Both the position numbers and the translations under genes were made by a program. This document shows positions 25,008 to 37,685 of a stretch of DNA of 64,000 bases, one piece after another (the stretch's first letter is position 1; every line of letters starts with the position of its first letter). The DNA comes from Rotaria sordida (taxonomy: Eukaryota; Rotifera; Eurotatoria; Philodinida; Philodinidae): assembly GCA_905250125.1 (NCBI GenBank), contig CAJNOL010001205.1, forward strand, positions 7,699-71,698, in the 5' to 3' direction. The notes under the pieces are model-generated. The model was not told the DNA's origin. It worked only from the letters and a program-made list of their open reading frames with translations, and did no database searches.

Positions 25008-27328
25008 AGGTAGCATCATAGTATAATAGTTGATCAATTTATACATCCATATTAATCATTATGAAAACAGTAAGCATAGACGCATTCTAGGAGATTATGC
25101 AAATATTGTCTGGAAAGATAAGACTCACCACCATAAATATATTGAAACAATATGTATTTTTATATAGAATAGAAGAAGAAAATGCATTCATATGCTTCGA
25201 TGCATCAATGGAGAAACAGATATAATTTAATTCTGAACTACTAGTTACTCTTTTACCATTAAAAAACTATCTATATATATATTGAAAATTTATTTTGTCT
25301 TTTTTTTTAAAAATAGAATATTGATATATTCAACCTTTATTTTTACATAGTGACCTTTTAGTTGTCGCATAAAATTGCTTATATCTTTTTTCATTCTCTC
25401 CAATGAAAAGGTAAATGTAACAATTATTTTACAATAGAAATCATTGTTATTCATATACAGTCACAAAAGAAAAACAAGGTCAATATGAAAATGACTAAGA
25501 TATTAATAGTTAGGTTATTTTAAAGTAATAATTGTCGAATACAAAGAGTATTAAATTAAAACAAAAAAAGAAAAAGAAAAGAAGATTAAAATAAAAGTAT
25601 TTAATGGTTAACATAAGAATAAAATGATCATTTCATCAAATTTGATTTTGAAATTTATTATATCGATATAATCAATGCTAGTTTAAAAAAGAAAATAGCA
25701 AAGTCCATTTAGATCTAAGATTAAAATATACTCTTGCTTGTATGTCAACTGTAAAAAGAACAATCAATTAGTTTTAATCGATCGGCAAATAGTAAAAAAA
25801 AACGAAAAAGATTCAAAGAATCACTATAAAGAACGCCACACTCAATATTCTCTCGGTTTTTTTTTGCGCAATTTTTACAAAAAGATTGATGAATGTGTTA
25901 GAATTCTAGCTGTCTTTTTATTATAAAAGACAGGAAAAAAAAGATAAGACTTGTCGTCGATATTGCATAAACAGATGAAGATAGTTATGAACTTCGCCTT
26001 TTCTTCTCATTTGATAGGCATATAAAAGTGCACATAACCAGAAGAGAATTGTTCGAATGTCCTTGAATGGTGATCGGCTTGCAACCTCGACTCCTTTTTT
26101 TTTCTTTTCTCTCTCATCAAATTAACAGTTCGAAGGAAAAAGAAGCGAGAAAAATGCAGCCTTATATTAGTGTGATTACACTGACTTTTTGTATTCTATT
26201 TGTAAGTTAGTATTGCAAACCAATTATTATAAGAGATAGAATGCTCAATCTTATGTGTGCGTTCTCATAACTCAATGAGACACATACTGTGTATATGTAC
26301 TTATTTTCTCTGTTTATTTTGAAGGATTCACTTGCCTATTAGTCATAGAAGAGAAAAAAATGAAGAAAAAAAAAAAAACAAGAAAATATTTCTATGAGAC
26401 GTGACTGACTGGAAAAAAAACTTGTGATATACTATATGAAACAAATGTATTCATTCTCAGAGAAATAAAGTGCTATTAAGAGAACAAGTACCATTTATAT
26501 TATTTTTGGTCTTTATTGTTACTGCAGGTAAGATTATGTCACAATGTCAATTTATTTCAAGTTCATATTGAGTTTCTTTCTTTTTTTAAGAAGGAGTTTT
26601 TCTATTAATTTGAGCGAATGAATGTTGAATTAAAAAACATCGAAATTATTTTAATAGCTATTTTGCAAAGATTTTTATCGTAGAGATGAGAATAAGTAAT
26701 AATCATTCATTTTCTTTCTATTTATATAGTATGACTAAGATTGAATATTTGTCCTTGATGTTTGACAAGTTTTTTGCTTCATCATTGATTTGTTTCGACA
26801 AGTGTTCTATCGAACAATCTCTTATAAAGAGTTTTTTTTTTCTTTTCTATATAGAATGACATCATTTTCTTTTTTTTTTTTTCATTGATTAGTTTATAGT
26901 TATTAATCAAATTGATTATGTAGCGGTATTTTTTTTTTTTGTTTATCAAATGTCCGGTTAAAAAGATAAGAATATTAATTTTTTAATTTTCATTAAAGAA
27001 GAATAAATAAGAAATAGTCGTCGGAAAAAAAAAATTCTAAATGATAAAGTTATTTCCCAAATGAATAAATCTGTGTTTTGTATGCCAAGGTTAATTAAAG
27101 GAAAAGTAATGGCACATTGCTATCGGAAACAAAAAGCAGAAAGAATCTAATATTAGGGTCAATGAAAAAAACTGAATACCCATCGATCCATTCTATCTGA
27201 TTGATATTTCTTTTTTTCTCTTGATCTAATTGTAAGATAAAAATATATAAATGATCTATTGTAGAAAGAGACAAGTGGACATGCTTGTACAACAGTGGTG
27301 ATGTACTACTTAGTCTTTTGTGGTGACT

Positions 27329-30300
27329 ATGCCCTGTGGCTTGATCGTCCTCGATTGTCATCTATTCTTCATCGTTGTTATTCTCATCGAATTAGTCGCA
27401 TCAAGATCTATTTTAATCGATAGAGATCAACGAGAAATAACAACGTCAACAAATAAAATAATGCATAAAGATCGAAGACATTCGATATTTGACGACAAGA
27501 ACAGAGCTGTTTTAGGCGAACTTGTAAGTTTATTTAAAAAGAAATTATAAAAAACAAAAAAAAAGAAAAAAGACGAATAATTGTTTTTTTTTCTTTCAGC
27601 ATACATATTTAAGTAATTATGGTTATTTACCTCGTTCTGATTTGGAGACTCGAGCAATGAGAACAGATGAAGAATTTCGTTCTGCAATTCGACGTTTACA
27701 AACATTTGCTTCAATTCCTGTAACTGTATGTATGATTAGGATTTTATATTTCAAATAATATTTATATTTGATTTTATTTTTCCTAGGGTAAACTTGATCA
27801 AACAACACTTGATTTAATTCGACGTCCTCGTTGTGGTTTAGCTGATTATGAACCAAATCGTTTACCACGTCCTCATACATATGGAAATCGTCGTCGACGA
27901 CGTTATGTTTTACAAGGACAAAAATGGGCTAAAACATATTTAACATATAAGTAAGTAAAAAAAGAAAACAAAGTTATTTATTTCTTAAATAAATAAAAGT
28001 TGTTAGAAGAGTTATTGTTGCAAATGTAAATAATATTGGTTTGAATAATGTTTTTTTCGTATAAATTTGTTTTTTATTTTCAAAAATACATTGAAATTTT
28101 TTAATATAAATTTGATTAGATTTTAAATTTTTCCATTGTGTTAAATAATCATCATATTGATTTAATATTTGTGCATATTGTACAACAAGTAATATTTTAT
28201 AATTTATTTTAATAGAAGTTAAATCACATTCAATAAATGAATTAGCTTGAATAAAACCACGAGCTGGTTGTGAAGCTATTATATCAGGTTGAGTTGTTTT
28301 TAATTTAAATATTATTGGAAATGAATTATCATTATAAAATTTTAAATTTATTTTATTAAATGATTCAGAAAATTTAAGACATTTTGAAGGTTTTGTACGT
28401 AATTCAATTAATTTTTCTTGTTCAGATAATGAACAATATGATTTTTCATAATAAATATTTGATGTTTTAGATTGTTGTGTTTCTATAAGAATATTTTTAT
28501 CACCAGAATTTTTATTCTCTTCATTCGATAGATCATAAACACTAAGTGTTTTTTTATCTTTCCAGTTCATTGAAAATTAGAATACAAAAAAAAAAACTGC
28601 TAATAGAAAAATGAATGAGAATCTAACCGCTCTTTTTATTTTTCTAAATAGAATTATGAATTATACACCAGATATGTCTCATGATTCAGTTGATCGAGCT
28701 ATTTATCATGCTTTATTAATTTGGTCTTATCCAAGTCAATTAAGATTTCGTCAAGCGAACGAAATGGAACATCCTGATATTGAATTTTTATTTGCTCAAG
28801 GTTATCATGAAGATGGATATCAATTTGATGGAAAAGGTTATAATTTTATATAGAATAGAAATTCATCAATTCTTCCTTTGTTTAGGCTCTGTTCTAGCTC
28901 ATGCTTTTTATCCTGAAGAACATCTTGGTGGAGATGTTCATTATGATGAAGATGAAGATTGGACAGCATACAGAGAACATGAATATGGTTTAAGTTAGTA
29001 TTACGGATTTTTTTTTGTTTAAATGCTTAATTCAAGTACTAGAGATGTAAACCTATGCGTAACTTCATAGTGAAGACTTTAAGTTTTTTTTTGTAATTTT
29101 GAAATGGAACCAATAGGAAAATGATGTTAAACTACATATCGATAAGAAATTAGACACGAAGACATTTATGAGAAATTAGAATGTAGGTCGAAAATTTTCT
29201 AAATTCTTTTATCTATTTTTATGTTTCGATGATGGTAGCTGAAATATTTAATAACTATGTTCGATAACAACAATAGCGTCAGTGATTCAGTGCGTTGATT
29301 TCAAGCGAAAAATTTCGTTTTTATCCTTTTTGAGACTTTCGTATCGATCATTTCCAGGATAGACCATCAATAACTACACAATATAAATATTCCATATATC
29401 TCTATTCAGCTTTAATCAATCAAACTGATTTTTTTTCTCGATGATAGACAACTTGTTCAAGATTTTATAATGAACCTGTTATATAGAGACATTCTTAGGA
29501 TTAGACATGTGATATTTTTCGTATGTGTAATAGTATACTTTGGCAATATAGATTAGTGAAACTAGATTGATCTCATTCATTTGAGTTGAAAAGAAGTTAT
29601 GCTTTATGACAACACTTCTCATTGTGAGTCGTACAAGGTGTCCAGAGAATGATGAAACAAACATCATAAATTCAATATCTTCATCGCGCTCTAATCAAAT
29701 GAGCTGATTTTTTTTCTGAGAATAGAAAACAGTTCCAAGTTTTTGTTGCATCAATGAACAGCTTATTCATTCATATGAAAACAATACCACTAAATTCGTG
29801 CTAAATAACTAGGACGTCTCATATATAATACAACAAAACTAGTTCGAAAGTGGGTGTGAGTGTGGATCGCCGAATATATTTCGATCGTCTATGTTCGTGA
29901 GCTTCGTTTTGGTAATATAACTCTAAGGCATCAATCCTTCAATTCACTCTTTCAGAACATATATCATATAGATACACATACATATCTATACCACCTAATC
30001 AAGTATGGATCATAAATTACAATCTGATTTTTCTTAGTCACTAACCTGACTTAGACACCAACTCAAGCTAGGGACTAAACGTGATTTGATTCCTAACTTA
30101 ACTTAGAAACTTATTGAAATTAATTATTTATATGACATATTATTATAACTATTAAGTAAAGTGGATTATTAAAGTTTAAGACACTTTTATTTTTGAAGTT
30201 TTTCATCGAAGATGAGTAACTAGATCAAATTAAAATAGTGATTTTGATAGCTCTTAAAATTCTCTATCGAATAGAATATATATCAAATTTACAAAAGAAA

Positions 30301-32680
30301 TTTTCTAAAGAGAGTTCTCTAGAAAACCGTGCCAGGGAAATTTCAGCTCCTAGAGGATTTTGACAGAAAGATTTTTCAATATAAGTATCTCAAAGAGCAG
30401 GAAATTCTGAAGAAAATCAAGGATCGCCCAGCTCTCTACGATATTTCCTCACGAAGTTCTAAGCATTAGAAAAAACCGCGTTTTTGATCAAAAAAAAAGC
30501 TCTAAAATTCGATTAAAACTGCATTTTTTCGTTTTTTCTAATGCTTATAACTTTGTAAGGGAAATATCGTAGAGAGCTGGACGATCTTTCATTTTGTTGA
30601 GAATTTCCTGCTCTTTGAGATACTTATATTGAAAAATCTTTCTATCAAAAATCCTCTAGAAGTTGAAATCCTTCTGGCACGATTTTCTGTAAAACTCTCT
30701 TTAGAAATTTTCTTTTGAAAATTTGATATATATATTCTATTCTATAGAGAATTTCAAGAGCTATCCAAATCATTATTTGAATTTGATCTAGTTACTTATC
30801 TTTGATGAAAAATTTCAAAAATAAAAGTGTCTTAAACTTTTGCGGTGCAGTTCACAGTAAGTATCAATAGCTATAATAACAAAAGGTTTCTGTTGACCAT
30901 CCTCAATTGCTAAGAAAAAAAATTAGCCATGTTGATTACAACAGACTGAAAATTTTCAGTGTTTTTATTGTCTAGTTATTTATAATTCACCGTATATATC
31001 TTAGATAGGTATCTTACTCCCCTACTTAACTTAAACAATATAAATAGATAGTCAGTGACACATCCTGAAATTCTAAGTAAAAAAAATCTGTACCATAGTT
31101 TAGCTTGATTGCGAATTAGTTTTTTTGGTACATTAAAAATTGATTAAAAGAAAATTTTTCTGTTTTTTGTTTTTATTTTAGTGGATTTATTCTCAGTAAC
31201 TGTTCATGAATTAGGACATTCATTAGGTTTAATGCATTCAAATATCCCCGATGCAATTATGTTTCCCTATTATCGTGGTTATTCAAAAAGTATTAAATTA
31301 CATAGTGATGATATAGCAGCTATTCGAAGACTTTATGGAGGTAAATAAAATAAAAATTAATAGAAAAACAAATGAAAGAAAAAAATTTATTTATTTTCTA
31401 GATCCTCCAATAGAAGTTATAATTCCATCATCATCATTAAATTCTGATGAAATAACACGAACAACAAATGATTATACAACATTACAATCAACAACAACAA
31501 CAACAACAACTATAATTGAAACAACAACGACAACTTTAATGTCAACATTAACAACAATTGAAACAACGAGTTCAACTAATCCGATAACAACTTTAGCGAT
31601 AACTAATCAAGAAAAAATTTATAGTGAAGCAACAACAACGATAGTAGCATTAAATCATTCATATGAAACTAAAGATCAACATATAACAAAATCAACAAAT
31701 CATCGATTCCAATCACATTTCGAAAATCATACATTAACAGAACAAATTAAAATAAATTATATAGATCGATCAAAATTAGATTTATGTGATGGATTTTATG
31801 ATGCTATTACAATGTATAAAGGAATTTTATTCATATTTAAAGGACAAGTTTGTTATTTTTATTCTTAAATTATATTTATTTTTGTTTTTTTTTTTAAATA
31901 ATTTAGTATTTTTGGCAATATGATCGACGTGGTTTAGATGCTTCATCACCAATGATTAATAATGCTTTTTGGTTAGGATTACCAGAAACATTAACAAAAA
32001 TTGATGCTGCTTATGAACGATCTGATGGTCGTTTAATGCTTTTTTCAGGTATAAGATCTTTATTCGATTGAGAAAAAAAAAACAATAAACAAACAAGAAC
32101 TATGTTTTACTTTAGGTCGTCAATATTGGATATTTGATGATAATAAAATATCGATTGAAGAAGATGGTTCTAGTTATCCACGTAATATAAGTTTACTTGG
32201 TCTTCCAACACATGTTGATCGTATTGATGCAGCATTTTTATGGTCATTTAATCGTCAAGCTTATCTTGTTTCATCAAATCTGTATTGGTCATTAGATGAA
32301 CGATGGAATCGTGTTAATACTGATGATTATCCAAGAGATATGACCATGTGGCAAGGAATTGATATTCCACTTGATGATGCTTTTGTTGATTTAACTGGTA
32401 AATATTAAATTCTTATTTAATTATTTATTTTTTGTTATTCAAATTTTGATTTTTTGTTTTTTAAAATATAGGTTCAACATATTTTTTTAAAGGTCTAGAT
32501 TTTTGGCGTTTAAATAATACAAGTATGGAAGCAGCAATAGATTATCCACGTTCAATAAATACTGATTGGCTTTTTTGTGATAAGCCTCGATCTTTATCAT
32601 CATCATTATTATTATCATTTCAATCGACTTATATCTTATTAATTATTCTTTTTATTATTCTTCATGATTCTTCGCTCTAA
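27329..32680 (+). CDS. Membrane-type matrix metalloproteinase (M10A)
   Basis: Ten exons with consistent phases: 27329-27523, 27600-27725, 27787-27950, 28652-28836, 28886-28993, 31182-31340, 31402-31847, 31907-32048, 32116-32397, 32472-32680. The product is 671 aa. Order: signal peptide (about 1-28); propeptide with cysteine switch PRCGLAD (C123); furin-type site RRRRR (142-146); catalytic domain from about 147, with NYTPD, AHAFYPEEHLGGD and the zinc site HELGHSLGLMH (H268, E269, H272, H278) and Met-turn IMFPYY; a Thr-rich, mucin-like linker of about 130 residues (about 314-445); hemopexin blades starting CDGFYDAI and FKGQYFWQYD and closing at LFCDKP; and a hydrophobic C-terminal tail fitting a GPI signal or membrane anchor. 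It should be furin-activated and degrade extracellular matrix at the cell surface. The linker is long for the family. Introns 3 and 5 are long and hold a nested gene and a foldback element. Confidence 0.93.
27974..28570 (-). CDS. Tail-anchored MSP/VAP-domain-like protein nested in MMP intron 3
   Basis: Intronless ORF, 198 aa, ATG 28570 to stop TAA at 27974, wholly inside the 701-bp intron of the metalloproteinase and on the other strand. Residues about 65-130 (LKFYNDNSFPIIFKLKTTQP, then a Pro/Ala-rich turn, FIQANSFIECDLTS and ILLVVQYA) follow the beta-sandwich pattern of major sperm protein domains. The last 22 residues (ILFTFATITLLTTFIYL, then RNK) form one membrane helix with a very short basic end, as in tail-anchored VAP proteins. 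VAPs bind FFAT motifs at the ER. The MSP match is weak in sequence, so the FFAT role is inference. The lack of introns and the nested position suggest a retrocopy. Confidence 0.72.
   Translation of the reverse strand: MNWKDKKTLSVYDLSNEENKNSGDKNILIETQQSKTSNIYYEKSYCSLSEQEKLIELRTKPSKCLKFSESFNKINLKFYNDNSFPIIFKLKTTQPDIIASQPARGFIQANSFIECDLTSIKINYKILLVVQYAQILNQYDDYLTQWKNLKSNQIYIKKFQCIFENKKQIYTKKTLFKPILFTFATITLLTTFIYLRNK
28994..31181. other. Long intron 5 of the metalloproteinase
   Basis: Intron of 2188 bp between the catalytic-domain exons, placed just before the zinc-site exon. It contains a foldback element at 30171-30840 and two diverged direct copies of a segment with CTGATTTTTTTTCT near 29426 and 29704. 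The other sequence shows no gene. Confidence 0.8.
30171..30840. mobile_element. Foldback (long inverted repeat) element, 670 bp
   Basis: Arms 30171-30476 and 30531-30840 are complementary, starting AAAGTTTAAGACACTTTTAT and ending with its complement. The loop is about 55 bp. No ORF. A single-arm copy occurs at 20021-20230, so this is a family. Confidence 0.93.
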
Positions 32681-33628
32681 GCATCTCATACATTCTTTTA
32701 TTTGTTTGTTTTTTTTTGATTTTTTGGCTTGTGTCTGATACTCATTTGTATGTGTGTGTCGCCGCCAAAATAGAATGTATCCATTTTTTTTCTCAGGCCA
32801 CTATAGTCTTCATTGATGAAAACAAATACAAATATTAAGAAAAACGAAAATAAATATGAAATCGTGATCGTGAAAAATGAACATTTCGTAGACCTACATC
32901 GTTCTTTGTATTCTTTTTCTTTCTTTCGCCTTGTTTGTTTGTTTTTTTTTTATTCGTATTTCTTATTCTTCTTCACAGTACTCTAGTCGATTATTGAGAA
33001 ATAAAGAAATTCTTTTATTATTTAATTATTTCTTTTTTTTTTTTACACAAGAATAAAAAATAGACAAGATATATAACATTATTAATTTGTCGTTCTATGT
33101 CGATTTCAGATGAAACTTTAATTAATGGAAATATATACATTTATCAATGAGTTTTGCAATAAACATTCCAAAGGTTAATTGATTTTGTTATATGAATTTT
33201 TTTGTTTAAATTATAGAAATATTGAAAGTTATGAAGAAAAATGAATCAATATTTATCTGTAAAAAAAACAAAAAAAGATGATTTTATATTTTATAGTTTT
33301 GACATTTTTATATGTACTGATGCAGGATTGAATATTAGAATAACAAAAAGAAAAACAATTTTAAGATCTTTAATAATAAAAAACTGAAGAGTAAAGGATT
33401 GAGACTTGTTTGTTTTTGTTTATATAATGGTTTAAAGCTAAAACAAATATTTGTTTCTTCATAAACAACCCTGCAAGTCATATTCTTTATTCTGAAATGT
33501 ATTATTATTATTATTCATGAATGTTTCTTGTTCTTTTCTGAGTAATATATATCGGTTCTTGTTAATCTATAATTTTAAAAAGATTCAATGGTTTCTATTC
33601 TTTTTATAAATATTCAATTGCTTTATAC
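32681..33628. other. 3' flank of the metalloproteinase gene
   Basis: Noncoding and T-rich. AATAAA-like signals near 33000 and 33044 could end the transcript. No other gene seen. Confidence 0.45.
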
Positions 33629-34815
33629 TACAGTAGTGTGCAAAATTATAAGAACAGACACTTTCTTAGTATATTTGTTTTATTTTCATTTACATTTTTC
33701 CTAGTTGCAATGACTTTTGCATCTAGACATATGCATTGAGATGTGGTCTATCCAAAACTGAGATTTGATTTCCTTGTTTCGAATGTTAAGCTCGAGATAC
33801 TGCATGTTTATTAAAAATCATGGTTTTTTGCCTGTTCAAAATTCTAAGAACAAACCAGTATTTTCTTTTTCCTATTTCAGAGAGACATCATTTTGATCCG
33901 AATATGATATAGATAGATAGATAGAGGAACTCATTCTGAACACTTTCATAAAAAAAACCTTTTAAAATTGGTTTATGTTTGGATTTAAAATTGGATTTTA
34001 GTGTTCAAGCAAAATTAGCTGAAAATGGCTGAAAAATGTCACTCTCGTGCACATTTTTGGCTACACAAACTAAAATGTAGTCGGTATCGCTTTTTTCAGA
34101 TGTGTGATGTATAGAGGTGATTTTATGCTACAAAATGAAAGGTTTTCAAGCTTTGAAAGTCTATTTTCTAAAAGGATAATGGCATTTTAAAAACGAACAC
34201 AGCAAAAAGTGTGAAAAATGGCTTGAAATTGTCGTTTTTTGCTGCATTCATTTTTAAAATACTATTATCTTTTTAGAAAACAGACTTTCAAAGCTTGAAA
34301 ACCTTTCATTTTGTAGCGTAAAATCACCTCTATACATCATACATCTGAAAAAAGCGATACCGACTACATTTTAGTTTGTGTAGCCAAAAATGTGCACGAG
34401 AGTGACATTTTTCAGCCATTTTCAGCTAATTTTGCTTGAACACTAAAATCCAATTTTAAATCCAAACATAAACCAATTTTAAAAGGTTTTTTTTATGAAA
34501 GTGTTCAGAATGAGTTCCTCTATCTATCTATCTATATCATATTCGGATCAAAATGATGTCTCTCTGAAATAGGAAAAAGAAAATACTGGTTTGTTCTTAG
34601 AATTTTGAACAGGCAAAAAACCATGATTTTTAATAAACATGCAGTATCTCGAGCTTAACATTCGAAACAAGGAAATCAAATCTCAGTTTTGGATAGACCA
34701 CATCTCAATGCATATGTCTAGATGCAAAAGTCATTGCAACTAGGAAAAATGTAAATGAAAATAAAACAAATATACTAAGAAAGTGTCTGTTCTTATAATT
34801 TTGCACACTACTGTA
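33629..34815. mobile_element. Near-perfect palindromic element, 1.19 kb, TA-flanked
   Basis: The left arm begins TACAGTAGTGTGCAAAATTA and the right arm ends with its exact complement. The arms (about 580 bp each) match almost base for base down to a loop of about 25 bp near 34212-34236, even through a GATA microsatellite at 33913-33926 that returns as CTAT at 34520-34533. The CAGTA-GTGTGCAAAA end and TA flanks resemble Tc1/mariner termini. There is no transposase, so it is non-autonomous. The near identity of the arms suggests recent formation or continual arm-to-arm correction. Confidence 0.97.
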
Positions 34816-35566
34816 TTTCTTCACTGTTAAATACCGAATTATGAGCACATATTATTTAATGTATTGATATTTAAATTTGTTCATTTTTCTTAGGTAATAT
34901 AATAAATTATCAAATGAAAGAAACTATACAAAATTTAATGAACACGAAAAGAAATATGACGATGTAATGTAGTTGATTTCTTTTTTGGCAAGAAAACATA
35001 CATTTTCGAAGAAAATAAAGAGTTTTAATTTTAAGTCGAAGTTTCACGGCTTTCCCTCCTTATCACAGACTTTACCAACCGAGAATTATAGATATCATGG
35101 ATATGTAAAACAGACTTAATTTGTCAATTAATTCAATGATTACAATAATAAGAATATTAAATTAAGTAAAAAAAAACACATAATGAGTAAATAGCACCCA
35201 TGCAAACAAAAAATAGAAAGCGTATAGAAAAAATTTCTGTTCGAAATGCATACATTAGACAGGTCCTGATTCAGATGATCGATTATCCTGCAAAATAACT
35301 ATAGTTTACGAAAGATTTTTTATTTTACGTATTTTGTATAATGAGGCTAGGGAACATATGTTCGTTCCAGATTTCAGTCCAAAAAAGGGTGTACTAGTAA
35401 GTTGTTTCTTTTCATTTTGTACTTGTTGAACCCGGTTACACGTGGACCTCTCTCGTTTCTTTTTTCTTTTTCTTTCAGTCGTATAATTTTCTCTTTCTTT
35501 GCGTATATAAAAAATACATTATTCATTTCAGAAAAAATCTTATTCAGCTAAGAACAAACAAGTAAC
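34816..35566. promoter_or_regulatory. Upstream region of the 70-aa gene, with TATA-like box
   Basis: TATATAAAAA at 35504-35513 lies 54 bp before the ATG at 35567, and a pyrimidine-rich block (35446-35480) precedes it. The rest is AT-rich, without a gene. Confidence 0.4.
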
Positions 35567-35779
35567 ATGTCGCATTCATCGAATCAAAATGTTGAAGATC
35601 CTCATGCAAAAATGGCTTCAGAATCAGCACCACCTGGTATGAATTCAATTACAAATACAGTTGGTATGCATCCGATTACAAATGAAACATCAACACAAAA
35701 ACCTCCATCAGATGTACGACGAGGAAGTTGTGATAAACCAGGATGTACTGATGACCATAGTGGAAAACCACATGAATAA
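35567..35779 (+). CDS. Small hydrophilic protein (70 aa), unrecognised
   Basis: ATG 35567 to TAA 35779, single exon. The protein is polar and Ser/Asn/Thr/Pro-rich, with MSHSSNQNVEDPHAKM at the start and a Cys/His-containing end (GSCDKPGCTDDHSGKPHE) that could bind a metal but lacks a full known motif. It has no signal peptide or membrane segment. A TATA-like box stands 54 bp upstream and AATAAAATAAAAT directly overlaps the stop region, as expected of a compact short transcript. Synonymous GCA/GAA/CAA codon use resembles neighbouring genes. I do not recognise a family; it is probably a disordered protein. Confidence 0.52.
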   Translation: MSHSSNQNVEDPHAKMASESAPPGMNSITNTVGMHPITNETSTQKPPSDVRRGSCDKPGCTDDHSGKPHE

Positions 35780-37113
35780 AATAAAATCTATTCTTTTTTT
35801 CTCCTATTTTTTTAATGTTTGTTCCTATAAAATATTAATTCTAGCAATTTATTTGTATGTAATAAGCGTATAAAACCTTCAATTTGTTAATATAAATTCT
35901 GATTGGTAAAAAAAATGATTTATATTTATTTTGAAAGAAAGACGAAAAAAAATACTACACAACATAATTCCATTAGATGTCGTGTTATTTTTATATTATT
36001 ATTATTTTCGAACGAAAAAGCTTTACAGTCAAATAGAATTCGAAACAAAAAAAAACAAACGAAACCTGCACTAAACAGTTGTTATTTATTAAAAAATCCA
36101 CACGTGTTACTTGGATGTTTCGAACACTGAACGGAAAAAAAAAATGATTAATTGCCGATGATTATCAATGATTATTTTGATTGGAAATATTGAAATTTTA
36201 ATTCCATTAAATTCCTCAAAAATAAATTTATAATATAGTTCATTTGAAGACTCTTCATAAGGATAACTTTACACAATCTATAGTGAATATTAATAACAGT
36301 CTTTTTAATTTATTTCTACAATTTTACTTTACATAAGAAATATTTATTGATATATGAGATAGAGAAAAAAAAAAGAAATAGTTATTTTTAACATTGTTTC
36401 TTCTTATCTGTAGATTTTCAAAATAAAAAAATAAATATGATGCAAGATCGTCTAGGTCACAAATGTATTAATATTCAAGTTTATATTAAAAATAAAGATT
36501 TAAAACTAAATAAAAACGTAAAATATTGTGACATTGATTGATTTCTAATAAAAATGTGTATTCGCTTTTTTTTTCTAAACGAATACATATTAAACAATAT
36601 TTCATTCAATGTTATGTCTTATGCAACTTAGATTTTATATTTCTTGCGCAACAAATCTGTTCAATCAAGTTAATTTTAATCATCCAAATTTAACTAAATT
36701 AATGTTTATCAAATTTAGAATTGTAATTAATTGATAAAAGAATAATATCGATGTATTTATTTTACAATTATAAATTAATATAGAGATCACAAATAAAAGA
36801 TGTATCAAAAAAAGAGTAGAAGTTTTTTTTTAATAAGAAACTATATGATAACAAGAAAGAAGCGTAGCGATAGTACAATATGCATAAAAATATCTTTACA
36901 GAAACTATCAAAACACTATAATCTAATAAACTAATGAAGAATGATGGTGACATAAATAAGTTGTAAATAAAGTAAATAAATTACGATAAATATATTGTTT
37001 CATTATCAGATAATTTATTTTGGCAAATCATTTGACAAAAAGATGATCTATAGTATTTTGTTTCGAAAATATTCATCAATACTCTTGAATAGTAGATAGA
37101 TTATTAAATAATT
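35780..37113. other. Noncoding AT-rich region
   Basis: No gene or RNA recognised. The frames at 35903 and 36768 (-) are low-complexity. Confidence 0.5.
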
Positions 37114-37685
37114 AGTTATTGCTACTCATCATCGTGTTCAAGATTTTGAAATCGTTGACAATCAAGAGAATGATACTATTCTTCGTCAATATAAAAAAAA
37201 AACATTAAGTCAATTAATTGAAAAACATGATTGACAATTAAATAAATCACTAGCAGTTTATGTAGTTGCTCGTTTTATAACGTTTTCAGTATTATATTGA
37301 CTTGATTCTCATCGTCATAATTTTCTTATTCGTTTATAATATGATGAAAAATTAATTACATATAATTCAATTCTCTGATCAACCGAGAATTTCACTTGAG
37401 ACAGCTAATTTAACTGAATTATCTTTGATTGATGAAATTTTTGGACAAACATAGAGTCATACTTTTCTGGAAGGTACTCGTAATTTTCATGGCATTGTTA
37501 TGTATAGTACTGTATTCAACAGAGCCAAACTTTATAATGTTGATTTTTCTTCTACTATAAATAGTTTGTTCTGTAGTGACATTGAACCGAAAAGTGTATT
37601 ATTATATTTTGAAAAGAATGATCTAACATCTGCGTTGTTTTCGAAAGCTATTTATGACAATATTTCATTTTGAATCGACTCAAAT
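37114..37685 (+). pseudogene. Relic of a membrane protein with pentapeptide-like repeats
   Basis: Plus-strand frames read as protein despite stops: VIATHHRVQDFEIVDNQEND, then KKKTLSQLIEKHD stop QLNKSLAVYVVARFITF, and after a shift near 37375 ISLETANLTELSLIDEIF, FLEGTRNFHGIVMYSTVFNR, AKLYNVDFSSTINSLF, EKNDLTSALFSKAIYDNISF. At least five in-frame stops and one frameshift are present. The spacing of A/N-L/F-x-x residues (RAKLYNVDF, NDLTSALFS) recalls pentapeptide-repeat solenoids. The family assignment is tentative; that it is a decayed gene is well supported. Confidence 0.6.

Larger units (their letters stand above)
23083..27328. other. Noncoding region, 4.2 kb
   Basis: No supported gene. It holds poly-A/T tracts, a (GA)n run at 24340-24366 and a (TA)n run at 24969-25007. 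A short secretion-like ATG exon at 26154-26201 (MQPYISVITLTF) precedes a GTAAGT donor, but no downstream partner was found. Confidence 0.5.

Noticed and set aside
26154..26201. Short signal-peptide-like exon MQPYISVITLTF followed by GTAAGT
   Set aside because: No downstream exon with fitting phase; the metalloproteinase has its own ATG and signal peptide at 27329.
35270..35302. Minus-strand acceptor followed by DNRSSESGPV and a stop
   Set aside because: Could be a last exon, but no upstream exon on the minus strand was found.
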